NCBI GenBank assembly: GCA_016928395.1
Contig: JAFGKV010000298.1
Span: 1-23,927 of the forward strand
Reading direction: 5' to 3'
Source: Candidatus Fermentibacterota bacterium
GTDB taxonomy: Bacteria > JAFGKV01
DNA length: 23,927 bases
The notes under the pieces are model-generated. The model made no database searches and was not told where the DNA came from. It was given only the letters and a program-made list of their open reading frames with translations. Each line of letters begins with the position of its first letter. The stretch's first letter is position 1. The position numbers and the translations under genes were made by a program. Of this stretch, positions 15,436-23,660 are shown piece after piece.

Positions 15436-17277
15436 TCAATGCTCCCCCCGTATGTACCCCAACGAACGGAGCCTATCCTCCAGCGAGGTTGCCGCCCCTG
15501 TCGTTGCGGAGGGTTCCCTCGGGCTGTCATAGGTATCGCACCACGTCACGGCGGGCGTCTGCCCTGTCGGCCAAAGCTCGGCAACGACGCGGCCGTCCAT
15601 GTCACGGGCTAACGGTAGGCCCGCCCACGCCAGCACCGTGGGCACGATGTCGTAAACGGAACATCGAAAGCGCGCCCGCTGAGGTGCAATGCCCGGGCCC
15701 GCCGCCACAATGATGCCATCGATGGCATGATCCCATGCCGTGTGCCGCGTCGTATCGCGACAGAGCACTCGCACGGAATCCCCGCTCTTGTAGTCCCAGA
15801 ATTCGGGGATGTAGCCCTCCCCTGCCGTGGTGACGACGAGGTGGGGCGCGTCGTGGAGGAATGGCCCGACGTAGATATCTTCACGCCGGGTAAGCTTCAG
15901 CCCGAGAGGCCGGCCATTGTCGGGATCCACCGCCTCGGGCGCAGCGTCAAGAAGGCGCTGGATGAGCCGTTCCCGGGCGGGGGCGTCTAGGAGGCGTTCG
16001 TTCACATAGATGCTCCACATGGTGCTCCATGCCAGACTGCTCTCAGGCAGAACCGCGCCATCCGGACCGAATCTGACCACACCGAGGTCGGCAAGCCACC
16101 GATTGACATCCACCCGGCGGCTGAATCTGGCGAACCCATGATCGGACACCACAAGAACCAAAGCGTCCTCCGGGGCTTCGGCCAACACCTCACCCGTGAG
16201 CCGATCCAGCTCTTCCAGAATCTGCACGGTTTCCTCCCCATCACCGTAGAGGTGCTGCATGTGATCCGGCGTAAGGAACACGCATGAGAAAAGATCCCAT
16301 CGCTCCTTGGCGTGCACGTCGCGGCACATCTTCCCAAACCACGCAAGATGCTCCAGCGCGGGCTCCCAATGCCACCGCACGAAGGGAAGGAACTGCCCGT
16401 AACGGACACGCAGGGTCTCCGCCCAGGCCGAAGGGTAGGCGATCGGTTCGGGAAACCGCTCAATCTTCCGGTAGACTGGAGACAACCACAGCACTGCGCG
16501 CGAAGCGCTGAGGCTCTGCAGCCGCACACGGGCCCATCCCTCTTCCTCGCCCACCGTCACCCCGAACCAGGGAGACCATTCCAGGTGGGAAAGCTCTGGC
16601 CCGGCCATGAGTGTGCCTGATCGTGCGTGGCGCAATGTCATCCAAGGCGGTTTCCGGAACACATCAACGGTCAGGTCTGCCGGCGAGTCATTGAGCATGA
16701 CGCGGGCACGGCCTGGAGTACCCGGGGCGGGCAGCGTGTCCCACTCGGCCACCTGGATGAGGCGATGCTGGGAGAGAATACACGGGCTGAACTCATCGGC
16801 GATGGCAATGCCGTTCAGAGGAGCCGCAGGATACGTTAGCGGCACATTCACGATGGCGCATCGGCGACCCTGGGAAGACATGATATCCCAGAGTCGCGAT
16901 GTCTGCACATCCCCGGCGGCCAGATCGCCCAGACGAGGGAGGTCATCCCGTCGGCTTCCGAAGTGAAATATGCCGGTCTTACCCGGGTTCTTGCCGCTGT
17001 AGAGAGACACCCAGGCCGGCGGCGAGACGTAGAGCGGCGTCGACTCGAGAACGCCTCCGGTTCCTCGTGCGAGTAATCCTTGAAGGACCGGCAGGCGCCC
17101 CTGGGCCAGGAGCGGATCGAGGATGTCCCAGGTGGCGCCATCCCACCCGATAACCACCACGGGTCGTGCGTGGCCTGCTTCGTGCTCGCCACAGCCGATC
17201 AGTGTCGCCGAGACCAGCATGGTCATGAGCACACGGAGAGAGACTCGCAGAGGCCGGCAGCTCGTCACCCTCTTCAC
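15436..17277 (-). CDS. Alkaline phosphatase superfamily lipoprotein (type I phosphodiesterase-like)
   Basis: A 613-residue envelope lipoprotein: the hydrophobic signal ends TLIGC, so Cys29 is the likely lipid site. Metal and active-site motifs of the nucleotide pyrophosphatase/phosphodiesterase family are visible: VIGWDGATWD (Asp46), SPPAW with Ser85 as candidate nucleophile and NPGKTGIF just after, TPDHMQH (Asp338, His342), and SDHGF (Asp379, His380). These enzymes cleave or transfer phosphoesters outside the cytoplasm; the substrate is unknown. The C-terminus ends EDRLRSLGYI, a tail common in this family. The GTG start at 17277 overlaps the stop of the upstream gene by 4 nt. It is the last of four overlapping genes with GT39-type and MurA-like enzymes, which suggests an envelope-glycan or glycolipid substrate. 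Confidence 0.88.
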   Translation of the reverse strand: MKRVTSCRPLRVSLRVLMTMLVSATLIGCGEHEAGHARPVVVIGWDGATWDILDPLLAQGRLPVLQGLLARGTGGVLESTPLYVSPPAWVSLYSGKNPGKTGIFHFGSRRDDLPRLGDLAAGDVQTSRLWDIMSSQGRRCAIVNVPLTYPAAPLNGIAIADEFSPCILSQHRLIQVAEWDTLPAPGTPGRARVMLNDSPADLTVDVFRKPPWMTLRHARSGTLMAGPELSHLEWSPWFGVTVGEEEGWARVRLQSLSASRAVLWLSPVYRKIERFPEPIAYPSAWAETLRVRYGQFLPFVRWHWEPALEHLAWFGKMCRDVHAKERWDLFSCVFLTPDHMQHLYGDGEETVQILEELDRLTGEVLAEAPEDALVLVVSDHGFARFSRRVDVNRWLADLGVVRFGPDGAVLPESSLAWSTMWSIYVNERLLDAPARERLIQRLLDAAPEAVDPDNGRPLGLKLTRREDIYVGPFLHDAPHLVVTTAGEGYIPEFWDYKSGDSVRVLCRDTTRHTAWDHAIDGIIVAAGPGIAPQRARFRCSVYDIVPTVLAWAGLPLARDMDGRVVAELWPTGQTPAVTWCDTYDSPREPSATTGAATSLEDRLRSLGYIRGEH

Positions 17278-18641
17278 GGGGCACCTCGGATCGCTGCCTG
17301 GTGGTCAACGCGGACGAGCCATGCCGGTCCCGCATGGCGGGGGCCGCACCAGCCTGCACACGCGTCGTCGTACACGACGAAGCCCGTGGGTGCGCTTTGG
17401 TCCGCACACCATACGCCACCAGGCTCCAGCAGTCGGAAATCCGGCCGGCGAGCGCGCGGGCTCACCTGGCCCGCGTATACGGTGACCTCGAAAGGGCTTT
17501 CATTTTCAACACACTCCGGGCGCGTCTCGTCGGCCCCGAGTTCCACATTCAGCATTCCCATCGTGGAGGCTACCATCGTATCCGCCACCGAGACCTCCAG
17601 ACGGTAAAATCCATGGGAGAGGGCTGGGAGCGACACCTCCCACACCACGCCACGGGTCCGGGCCGCCAGGTCTGTTGTCGCGTCGCGCCGGTCCGACACC
17701 CGAACCCGTTCCCCTGCCAGCGGGATTCTGCCATGCCGCTGTACCCAGGCTGGATCGATCCTGGCCAGAGTCAGTGTCAGCGGCCCATCCAGATTGCGGG
17801 CAGTTCCGGCCACCACGAGATACCCATCCTCCGCAGCCACCCGGGCGATCCCCAGCTCCCGCCTCCCTTCCATGGCAGTGATGATCCGGGAACGCTCCTC
17901 CCATTTGGTGTTTTGGAAGCCTCCCCGCATCTCGTCCGCGGCGACCCTGGCCCTGTCCCATGTGCCGGTTTCGGCCTCCAACCATGCCAACTGCCACAAT
18001 GCCACCGCCCGCGAATCGTCCGTCTCTGCGGCCCATGCCACTGAATCCAGATACCGCCGCGCCGCGTCGGCGGAGTCGGCCTCGGAGGAATGGAGAGCCG
18101 AACGGAATCGGTACATCCTCCCCAGTTCCATGGCGGCCCTCATCCGCTGCCACCCCACGGGTGCATTCGCCAGGACAACCCGCAATGCGTGCTCTTCCCC
18201 GCGGGCATGGGCCTGCGGAGAGTCAACCGAAGCCCGGGCATGGAAATACGCCTCGTTCAACAGCACCGAGAAGTACCATATGGAGTCTTCCCGACTCGCC
18301 TCGACGCCGTCAGGCGGTAAAGCCGCTGCAGCGGCGCACAGTGAATCCAGCGACGTCGCGAACCGTTCCCAGTACCCGGGCGCATTGGCGGCAAAGACTC
18401 GGAGGCCCGAGGCCTCTGCTGAAGATATGGCGCCGGAATCCTCCAGGGAATCGGCTGCAGCCCAGATCTCTTCGGGAGTATGATGGGCAACCAGCGCGTG
18501 CAGCGCCGCCGCGTCCAGCGCGGAAGCCGCGACCCCCCAGGCGAGAAGGAGCGTGAGTATGGATATGGCGCGGGTGCGCGGGGACAAGACGAACGCGACG
18601 AGGAACCCAGGCCGGTGAGAGACCATGGCGTCCTGTCTCAC
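17274..18641 (-). CDS. Exported protein of unknown function
   Basis: A 455-residue protein I do not recognise. A hydrophobic stretch ILTLLLAWGVAASALDAAAL near residues 29-48 is probably a signal peptide or anchor. The next 200 residues are helical and rich in Ala, Glu and Trp, with TPR-like spacing (for example AVALWQLAWLEAETGTWDRA). The last 200 look beta-rich, with segments such as GVVWEVSLPALSHGFYRLEVSVADT that suggest an Ig-like or carbohydrate-binding-like fold. There are paired cysteines near the end (WCADQ, CAGWCG). The GTG at 18641 overlaps the murA-like stop by 4 nt; an ATG at 18626 is an alternative. Both sides overlap neighbours, so it very likely works with the enolpyruvyl transferase and the phosphodiesterase-like lipoprotein. 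Confidence 0.75.
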   Translation of the reverse strand: MRQDAMVSHRPGFLVAFVLSPRTRAISILTLLLAWGVAASALDAAALHALVAHHTPEEIWAAADSLEDSGAISSAEASGLRVFAANAPGYWERFATSLDSLCAAAAALPPDGVEASREDSIWYFSVLLNEAYFHARASVDSPQAHARGEEHALRVVLANAPVGWQRMRAAMELGRMYRFRSALHSSEADSADAARRYLDSVAWAAETDDSRAVALWQLAWLEAETGTWDRARVAADEMRGGFQNTKWEERSRIITAMEGRRELGIARVAAEDGYLVVAGTARNLDGPLTLTLARIDPAWVQRHGRIPLAGERVRVSDRRDATTDLAARTRGVVWEVSLPALSHGFYRLEVSVADTMVASTMGMLNVELGADETRPECVENESPFEVTVYAGQVSPRARRPDFRLLEPGGVWCADQSAPTGFVVYDDACAGWCGPRHAGPAWLVRVDHQAAIRGAP

Positions 18642-19921
18642 TCCTCCCGGAGAATGCGGGCACCCAGGCCTGCAAGCCGTTCGTCAATGGTCTCGTACCC
18701 GCGGTCGATCTGGGACACGTTCTGAATGATGCTGGTGCCCTCGGCGGCCAGGGCAGCGATAACCAGCGCCATGCCAGCGCGGATGTCAGGACTGGCCACC
18801 GTGGTGCCGTGCAACCGGGATGGCCCCACCACAACGACCCGGTGGGGATCGCACAGGATGGCATTGGCACCCATGGCGATGAGCCTGTCAACCCAGAACA
18901 GGCGGCTCTCGAACATCTTCTCGAAGACCAAGACTGTACCCTGGGCCTGGGTTGCGGTGACCACCAGAATGCTCATGACATCGGCGGGCACGGCCGGCCA
19001 CGGCCCATCATCGATGACCGGCACTGCACCGCCCAGCTCGGGCTCCACCGTCAGCCCTTGCCGGCCGTCGCATTGCAGGGTGGAACCCTCCGAGGTGAAC
19101 GAAATTCCCAGCTTGCGGAATGGACGCAGCACCGGCCCCACAAGCGCCGGATCCACCGGATCGATAGCCAGCAGGCTCCCGGTGGCGGCCGCCAGGCCGA
19201 TGAAGCTGCCTATCTCAATGTGGTCGGCGGAAATGGTGTGATTGCAGCCGTGGAGCGGCCACGTACCCCGCACCGTCAGGCGATTCGTGCCCACGCCGAC
19301 GATGTCTGCTCCCATGGCCGAGAGCATGCGGCACAGGCCCTGCACATGAGGTTCGCACGCCGCGGGATAGATGGTCGTCTCTCCGTCAATGCAGGAGGCA
19401 AGCATCAGGGCATTCTCTGTGGCCGTCACACCGGGTTCGTCCAATTCTATGGCCGCCGGGCGGAAGCCGGAAGTCCCTACCGACATGTCAATCGTTGAGC
19501 CCGCCAGATGCCACGAGACGCCCATGGCCGAGAGAGCCGAGAGATGGGGATCCAGCCTCCGCCGGCCGATCTTATCGCCGCCCGGTGACGGTAACCGGGC
19601 CTTCCACTCCCGGGCCAGCAGCGGTGAGGCCAGCAGAAACGAGCCCCGGATTTGACCGCACAAGCCGGCGTCAGGCTCGGACATCAGGCTCGACGCCTGA
19701 ACCCGAAGACGGTGGGCGCCTACCCATTCAACAACTGCTCCCATGCCCCGCATCAAATCCACCATGGTGGCGATGTCCGCGATCCTGGGCACATTGTCCA
19801 GCACAACCTCATCCGCCGTCAGCAGCGCCGCTGCCAAGGCCGGCAATGCCTCATTCTTGTTTCCCCGGGGGATGATGGTGCCGCTGAGCGGTACACCTCC
19901 CTCGATCCGGAACACGCTCAT
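18638..19921 (-). CDS. murA: MurA-like UDP-GlcNAc 1-carboxyvinyltransferase with Asp in place of the catalytic Cys
   Basis: A 427-residue cytoplasmic enzyme of the EPSP synthase/MurA fold, which transfers enolpyruvate from PEP to UDP-N-acetylglucosamine, the first step of peptidoglycan synthesis. RGNKNEALP holds the UDP-GlcNAc-binding Lys22 and Asn23. PADVMS holds the conserved Asp, and SPDIRAG the conserved Arg. The active-site loop reads SPGGDKIGRRRLD: Asp116 (codon GAT at 19576-19574) takes the place of the Cys that reacts with PEP and fosfomycin in E. coli MurA (Cys115). Cys-to-Asp forms are active and fosfomycin-insensitive in other bacteria. A longer ORF starts at 19996, but the ATG at 19921 has GGAAAGGGG upstream, gives family length and overlaps the glycosyltransferase stop (ATGA). 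Whether it is the main MurA or a second copy cannot be told here. Confidence 0.92.
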   Translation of the reverse strand: MSVFRIEGGVPLSGTIIPRGNKNEALPALAAALLTADEVVLDNVPRIADIATMVDLMRGMGAVVEWVGAHRLRVQASSLMSEPDAGLCGQIRGSFLLASPLLAREWKARLPSPGGDKIGRRRLDPHLSALSAMGVSWHLAGSTIDMSVGTSGFRPAAIELDEPGVTATENALMLASCIDGETTIYPAACEPHVQGLCRMLSAMGADIVGVGTNRLTVRGTWPLHGCNHTISADHIEIGSFIGLAAATGSLLAIDPVDPALVGPVLRPFRKLGISFTSEGSTLQCDGRQGLTVEPELGGAVPVIDDGPWPAVPADVMSILVVTATQAQGTVLVFEKMFESRLFWVDRLIAMGANAILCDPHRVVVVGPSRLHGTTVASPDIRAGMALVIAALAAEGTSIIQNVSQIDRGYETIDERLAGLGARILREE

Positions 19922-21414
19922 GGTGCACCCCTTTCCAGACGAATGAGCTCCAAACCTTCGCCAAAGCGTCGCCGCCATCGGCCGGATCTGATCCACAGCG
20001 TATCAACCGAACGTTCCATGGACGGCATGTCCCAGTCAAGATGCACGAACCACACCCTCGAATAGGCTGAGAGCAGCGAATCCACGACGGATACGATGCC
20101 GGGTCCACCGAGGGGAAGATGGGCGTCAAAGGGGGCGTGGGCGCGGGCGCTGTCGACCGCTGAGTGTCGCCTTGCCGGGTCCATCGGGTAGTAATCGGCC
20201 ATGAAGAGGCTGTTTCTTGAGCCGGTGAGGAACACGGCATCGTCTGACGTGGAGGACTCACGGATGTTTTCGGCCATGCCGCGCCAATCCTCGGGATGGA
20301 GCAAATACCCAGAGCTCTCTATCTGGCGCACATGCGCAGGCGCCCACAGCAGAAGCATGGCCACCACCCACATGGGGCGCGTCGTGGCGGCGCCTGCGGC
20401 CAGGGGGATCAGGTAGGCCAGGTAGACCGGCAGGAGGAGATTCGCCGGAGATCCTTCGTAGCCAAGAAAGAGAAACGTCGGAAGGAAGAAGGCAGCGAGG
20501 AGACCGGTACGCCGGCGTGCCGTGGCCCACAGCCTCACCGAGCCTCTGACCGCCAGCACTGCGGGAATCATGAGCTGCAAAAGGAACACCGCCGCCTTCG
20601 GTGACCGAAGCAAGGCCAGGAGTGAATCGCCGTCCAGCCGGGTGAACAGGTATCCTGCTCCCAGATAGTAGACGTGACCGAGAAGCTTCTTGCCCGCCGC
20701 CAGAAACGAGGGGGTGGAACCCATGTGCCCCCCATGCAGCCGGAACAAAACCTGGCTGGCTGTCGGTACCAGCAGAGGCGCATACAGCCCGAAGGCTAGA
20801 AGCCCCGCAAGGATGAGCGGGCGGCGCGTACGGGAGAAGCACAGCGCCGCCACCCACAGCGGCCAGCAGGCCAGCCATCCCAGGTGATGCAGTGCGGTTG
20901 AGACGCCGGTGCCGGCTGCCCAGACATACGCTCCCCGCCGATTCCCATTCAGATATGAGAGCAACCCCCACAGGGCAGCGGCCTGGGTAAAGGCCATGGG
21001 TGCGTACATGCGGGCCTCTTGGGCGCCGAGACGCACAAACGGCGAAAGCGCTGCCAGCCAGGCAGCCCAAAGGCCCAGCCTGGGGATTTCGAAGAAGCGA
21101 CCGGCGCCGAGGGCCACCAGAACCAGCCCGGCAGCCGAGAGGGCCGAGGGGAGCCGGAGGAGGAACTCGGTGCTGCCAAACCACCGCATCCACAGGCCCA
21201 CGAAGCGGAAGTATGTGCTGGGATGCTCATAGGGTTGAAGCCGGTAGAGCGCGGCACCGAAGGTCTCGCCTTCGTCCGCCCAGAGCGACTGGTTACTCAG
21301 GCGCCACATGGAAAACAGCATGGAAACCAGCAGTGGCGTCAGAGGCGAAAGGACAATCCTGCGCAGGACGGCAGTGCGGGCGGGCGGGCGCATCAAGGTG
21401 CTCGAGGAGTTCAC
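19918..21414 (-). CDS. GT39-type membrane glycosyltransferase
   Basis: A 498-residue protein with about ten or more hydrophobic segments and a soluble C-terminal region from about residue 370. SLWADEGETF (Asp47, Glu48) in the first extracytoplasmic loop is the conserved acidic motif of the GT-C fold (PMT/ArnT/GT39 superfamily), and EARMYAP (133-139) matches the family's second conserved loop. Such enzymes transfer a sugar from a polyprenyl-phosphate carrier to a protein or lipid on the outer side of the inner membrane. The acceptor is unknown. The GTG start has no clear ribosome site; an ATG lies at 21393. The stop overlaps murA by 4 nt. A polyprenyl diphosphate synthase elsewhere in the window could supply carrier-type lipids, but that link is only a guess. 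Confidence 0.85.
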   Translation of the reverse strand: MNSSSTLMRPPARTAVLRRIVLSPLTPLLVSMLFSMWRLSNQSLWADEGETFGAALYRLQPYEHPSTYFRFVGLWMRWFGSTEFLLRLPSALSAAGLVLVALGAGRFFEIPRLGLWAAWLAALSPFVRLGAQEARMYAPMAFTQAAALWGLLSYLNGNRRGAYVWAAGTGVSTALHHLGWLACWPLWVAALCFSRTRRPLILAGLLAFGLYAPLLVPTASQVLFRLHGGHMGSTPSFLAAGKKLLGHVYYLGAGYLFTRLDGDSLLALLRSPKAAVFLLQLMIPAVLAVRGSVRLWATARRRTGLLAAFFLPTFLFLGYEGSPANLLLPVYLAYLIPLAAGAATTRPMWVVAMLLLWAPAHVRQIESSGYLLHPEDWRGMAENIRESSTSDDAVFLTGSRNSLFMADYYPMDPARRHSAVDSARAHAPFDAHLPLGGPGIVSVVDSLLSAYSRVWFVHLDWDMPSMERSVDTLWIRSGRWRRRFGEGLELIRLERGAP

Positions 21415-21474
21415 AGTCTACGGGTCGCTCTCTTTCGTCCGCCTCCCCAGTTCATCCTTCGATGCCCGAGGATC

Positions 21475-21509
21475 GACGTTCGATGTTGGATGTTCAGTGT
21501 TTGACATTC
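21475..21509. repeat. Degenerate heptamer tandem repeat, GATGTTC type
   Basis: Five consecutive 7-mers read GACGTTC, GATGTTG, GATGTTC, AGTGTTT, GACATTC (21475-21509). They lie in the 160-nt gap between the MATE and glycosyltransferase genes. The following 60 nt to 21570 have a looser Cys/Thr-type pyrimidine-rich heptad look (TCCATTC, TCCACTC) but no exact copies. The unit size equals that of the 15141-15289 arrays. Confidence 0.75.
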
Positions 21510-21574
21510 GCTCCCATCCAAGGTCCATTCCGTCACTCCACCGTTCCAGTCGTGTATCCTCCCATCCACTCTCC

Positions 21575-22975
21575 TCATATCTGACGTCTCATCCAGAGAC
21601 CGCGTGCATATCCAATCGCCAGAAACACCAACGCCGCCAGATTGGAGACCACCATGCTGGCCCACACCGCATCCAGCCCGAACCGGGGTTCGAGCAGGTA
21701 GGCGAAGGGTACGCGAACCCCCCACAGCCGCAGAAACGCGGCGATCATCACGTACACCGTCACACCGCCGCCCTGGAACGCGCCCTGCAGGATCGACTGG
21801 CCCGCGAACAATACGGGCGAAGGGCCTGCCACCACCAGAGTCCGATGCGCCAGTTGCACTACCGCTTCATCGTGGGTAAACAGCCGAGCCACGGGTTTCC
21901 CCGCAAGCATCAATAGGATCATGGGAACGAGCAGCGCGCTGGGAAGCGCCAGAAGGCCAACGCGTACGGCCTTTCTAGCCCGCTGCGAATCCCCGGCCCC
22001 AAGGCATTGGGCCACCGTGGTCGTCACGGCACTCACTGCTGCCATGGACGGGAGCATGCAGAGCTGGAACATCCTGCTGGCGAGCCCAAAGGCCGCCACG
22101 GGAACCGCTCCATGGGATGCTACCAGACGGGTGATCACCGCAAACCCCAGGGAACTTCCGCTCATTCCCAGCCCCGAAGGAATACCTATGCGTGCGAGAG
22201 TGGCCAGCATAGGTCGCGAAGGCCGCCATCCCCACGGGCTGACTTTGAACGGCCCTCGCCGGTCCATGAGGAGACGCAGCGCCCACAGACTGGCTACGCC
22301 CCGTGCAATGACCGTCGCATATGCGGCACCGCGCACGCCCCACCCCAACCCGAAAATCAGAAGCGGATCAAGAACCATATTGAGCAGGATGGCAACCGTG
22401 TCCACCAGCATGGGGGTCTTGGTGTCTCCCAGCCCTTGTGACAATGCCCGGAATGCGAACACAAAGCAGACCGGAGCCATGCCTGCGGTGACGATCCGGA
22501 AGTACGTATGTACGTCTGCGTAAGAGTCTGCCGGCGTCTTGATCATGCCCAGAATCTGGTGGGACCACATCTCCCCTGCCAGCACCACCACCCCGAAGTA
22601 CATAACCAAGATCAAGACCACATGGGCCGCGATAGAGGGGATGACCTCGAGCTTGCCCGCGCCGCGGGCCTGCCCTGCCAGAGCCGCGCCGGCCTGGCTT
22701 ATGCCAACACCCATGGATGCAGCGAGAAAGAGAATCTGGAAGGTGATCACCGGGGCGTTCATAGCCAGGGCCGCGTCCGGAAGCCGACCCAGCCAGAACA
22801 TGTTCACCGCGGCATGCAGCCCCTCGAACACGCTGGCGATGAAGACCGGGGTTCCCAGCCGCACCATGCTGCCGAGGATGGGCCCGCGAGTCATATCGAT
22901 GCCGCCCGAGCGTCGAGCGCCGTCTCCTGTGGCCTTGCGGAAACGAAGGATGGATGGAATCCAGCGGTGATGCAT
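21575..22975 (-). CDS. MATE family efflux transporter
   Basis: A 466-residue inner-membrane protein with about twelve hydrophobic segments in two homologous halves, typical of MATE (multidrug and toxin extrusion) antiporters that expel cationic drugs or small metabolites using H+ or Na+. Family marks include MTRGPILGSMVRLGTPVF near the N-terminus, FRALSQGLGDTKTPM in the first half, GIPSGLGMSGSSLGFAV at the start of the second, and LQGAFQGGG later on. I chose the ATG at 22975, next to a TTG at 22978; an internal ATG at 22894 would still keep the core. It starts about 29 nt after the 3' end of tRNA-Thr and is probably co-transcribed. Substrate is unknown. Confidence 0.9.
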   Translation of the reverse strand: MHHRWIPSILRFRKATGDGARRSGGIDMTRGPILGSMVRLGTPVFIASVFEGLHAAVNMFWLGRLPDAALAMNAPVITFQILFLAASMGVGISQAGAALAGQARGAGKLEVIPSIAAHVVLILVMYFGVVVLAGEMWSHQILGMIKTPADSYADVHTYFRIVTAGMAPVCFVFAFRALSQGLGDTKTPMLVDTVAILLNMVLDPLLIFGLGWGVRGAAYATVIARGVASLWALRLLMDRRGPFKVSPWGWRPSRPMLATLARIGIPSGLGMSGSSLGFAVITRLVASHGAVPVAAFGLASRMFQLCMLPSMAAVSAVTTTVAQCLGAGDSQRARKAVRVGLLALPSALLVPMILLMLAGKPVARLFTHDEAVVQLAHRTLVVAGPSPVLFAGQSILQGAFQGGGVTVYVMIAAFLRLWGVRVPFAYLLEPRFGLDAVWASMVVSNLAALVFLAIGYARGLWMRRQI

Positions 22976-23004
22976 CAATGCCTTATGAGGTGGGAAGAGA
23001 TTAC

Positions 23005-23080
23005 TGGAGCTGGTGAGCGGAATCGAACCGCTGACCTACGCATTACGAGTGCGCCGCTCTACCTGCTGAGCTACACCAGC
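23005..23080 (-). tRNA. tRNA-Thr (anticodon CGT)
   Basis: A complete minus-strand tRNA. The acceptor stem GCTGGTG pairs with CACCAGC, followed by discriminator T and an encoded CCA (23007-23005). The anticodon stem GCGCA/TGCGT encloses the loop CTCGTAA, giving anticodon CGT for Thr codon ACG. The T arm is AGCGG-TTCGATT-CCGCT. The 5' end is only 13 nt after the stop of the cNMP-binding gene, so it is either read through from upstream or uses a promoter inside that gene (TAGGAT lies 12 nt ahead but the -35 is poor). Confidence 0.97.
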
Positions 23081-23093
23081 GCGTCCATGAATC

Positions 23094-23465
23094 CTAAAGC
23101 CAGCCTGTCCTCTTCTCGAACTCCCTCAGCGTGGCGACAAGTCTCCGGATGACCTTGAGCCCGACTTGCGGGTTGCGCAAGACCATTTTCTCGAAGGACT
23201 CATTTGACAGACAGAACAGCGAACACGCGGTCGTTGCCTGCACCGTGGCGGTACGCGACTCCCCTGCCAAGAAGGAGACCTCTCCGAGGAGGTCTCCTTG
23301 CGAGGCCGTGTTTACCTCGTACTCCACACCGTTACGTGCCTTGATGATCGACAGCTCACCCGAACGGATCACGAACATCCTGCCATTGTTCGGATCGCCC
23401 TCGCGGAACAGAATCTGGCCCGGATCGAGCTCGATGATGTCGAAATCAGACTGAACAGACGCCAT
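23094..23465 (-). CDS. Cyclic-nucleotide-binding domain protein
   Basis: A 123-residue single-domain protein with the CRP/cNMP-binding jelly roll: ILFREGDPNNGRMFVIRSGELSI, then the phosphate-binding cassette region GDLLGEVSFLAGESRTATVQA with the conserved Glu and Arg. No HTH or enzyme domain follows; it ends in a helix EFEKRTGWL. So it can sense cAMP, cGMP or another ligand and act on a partner protein, but not bind DNA by itself. I chose the ATG at 23465 (AAAGG upstream) over 23495, which would come within 6 nt of tRNA-Ala. It lies between tRNA-Ala and tRNA-Thr and probably shares their promoter. Confidence 0.85.
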   Translation of the reverse strand: MASVQSDFDIIELDPGQILFREGDPNNGRMFVIRSGELSIIKARNGVEYEVNTASQGDLLGEVSFLAGESRTATVQATTACSLFCLSNESFEKMVLRNPQVGLKVIRRLVATLREFEKRTGWL

Positions 23466-23501
23466 CGCTACGCACCTTTGCCTGGCAGCGTACACAACGC
23501 C

Positions 23502-23577
23502 TGGTGGAGCTGACGGGGATCGAACCCGTTACCTCTTGTCTGCCAGACAAGCGCTCTCCCAGATGAGCTACAGCCCC
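23502..23577 (-). tRNA. tRNA-Ala (anticodon GGC)
   Basis: A complete minus-strand tRNA. The acceptor stem GGGGCTG pairs with CAGCTCC, including the G3-U70 pair that identifies tRNA-Ala, followed by A and an encoded CCA (23504-23502). The anticodon loop CTGGCAG, closed by CTTGT-type stem pairs, gives anticodon GGC, reading GCC/GCU. It is the first gene behind the promoter at 23597-23626. Confidence 0.97.
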
Positions 23578-23596
23578 GACAAGTGAAAGACTGTGC

Positions 23597-23626
23597 AGTA
23601 TAGACTGCGAATGCGCCTCCTGTCAA
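23597..23626 (-). promoter_or_regulatory. Strong promoter for the tRNA-Ala/cNMP/tRNA-Thr unit
   Basis: On the minus strand, TTGACA (23626-23621) and TATACT (23602-23597) are separated by 18 nt. Both are close to the sigma70 consensus. Transcription would begin near 23590, about 13 nt ahead of the tRNA-Ala 5' end at 23577. This is the best promoter in the window. Confidence 0.75.
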
Positions 23627-23660
23627 CCCCAACCAGCAGCCCCGCGGATAGGCGGGCCAC

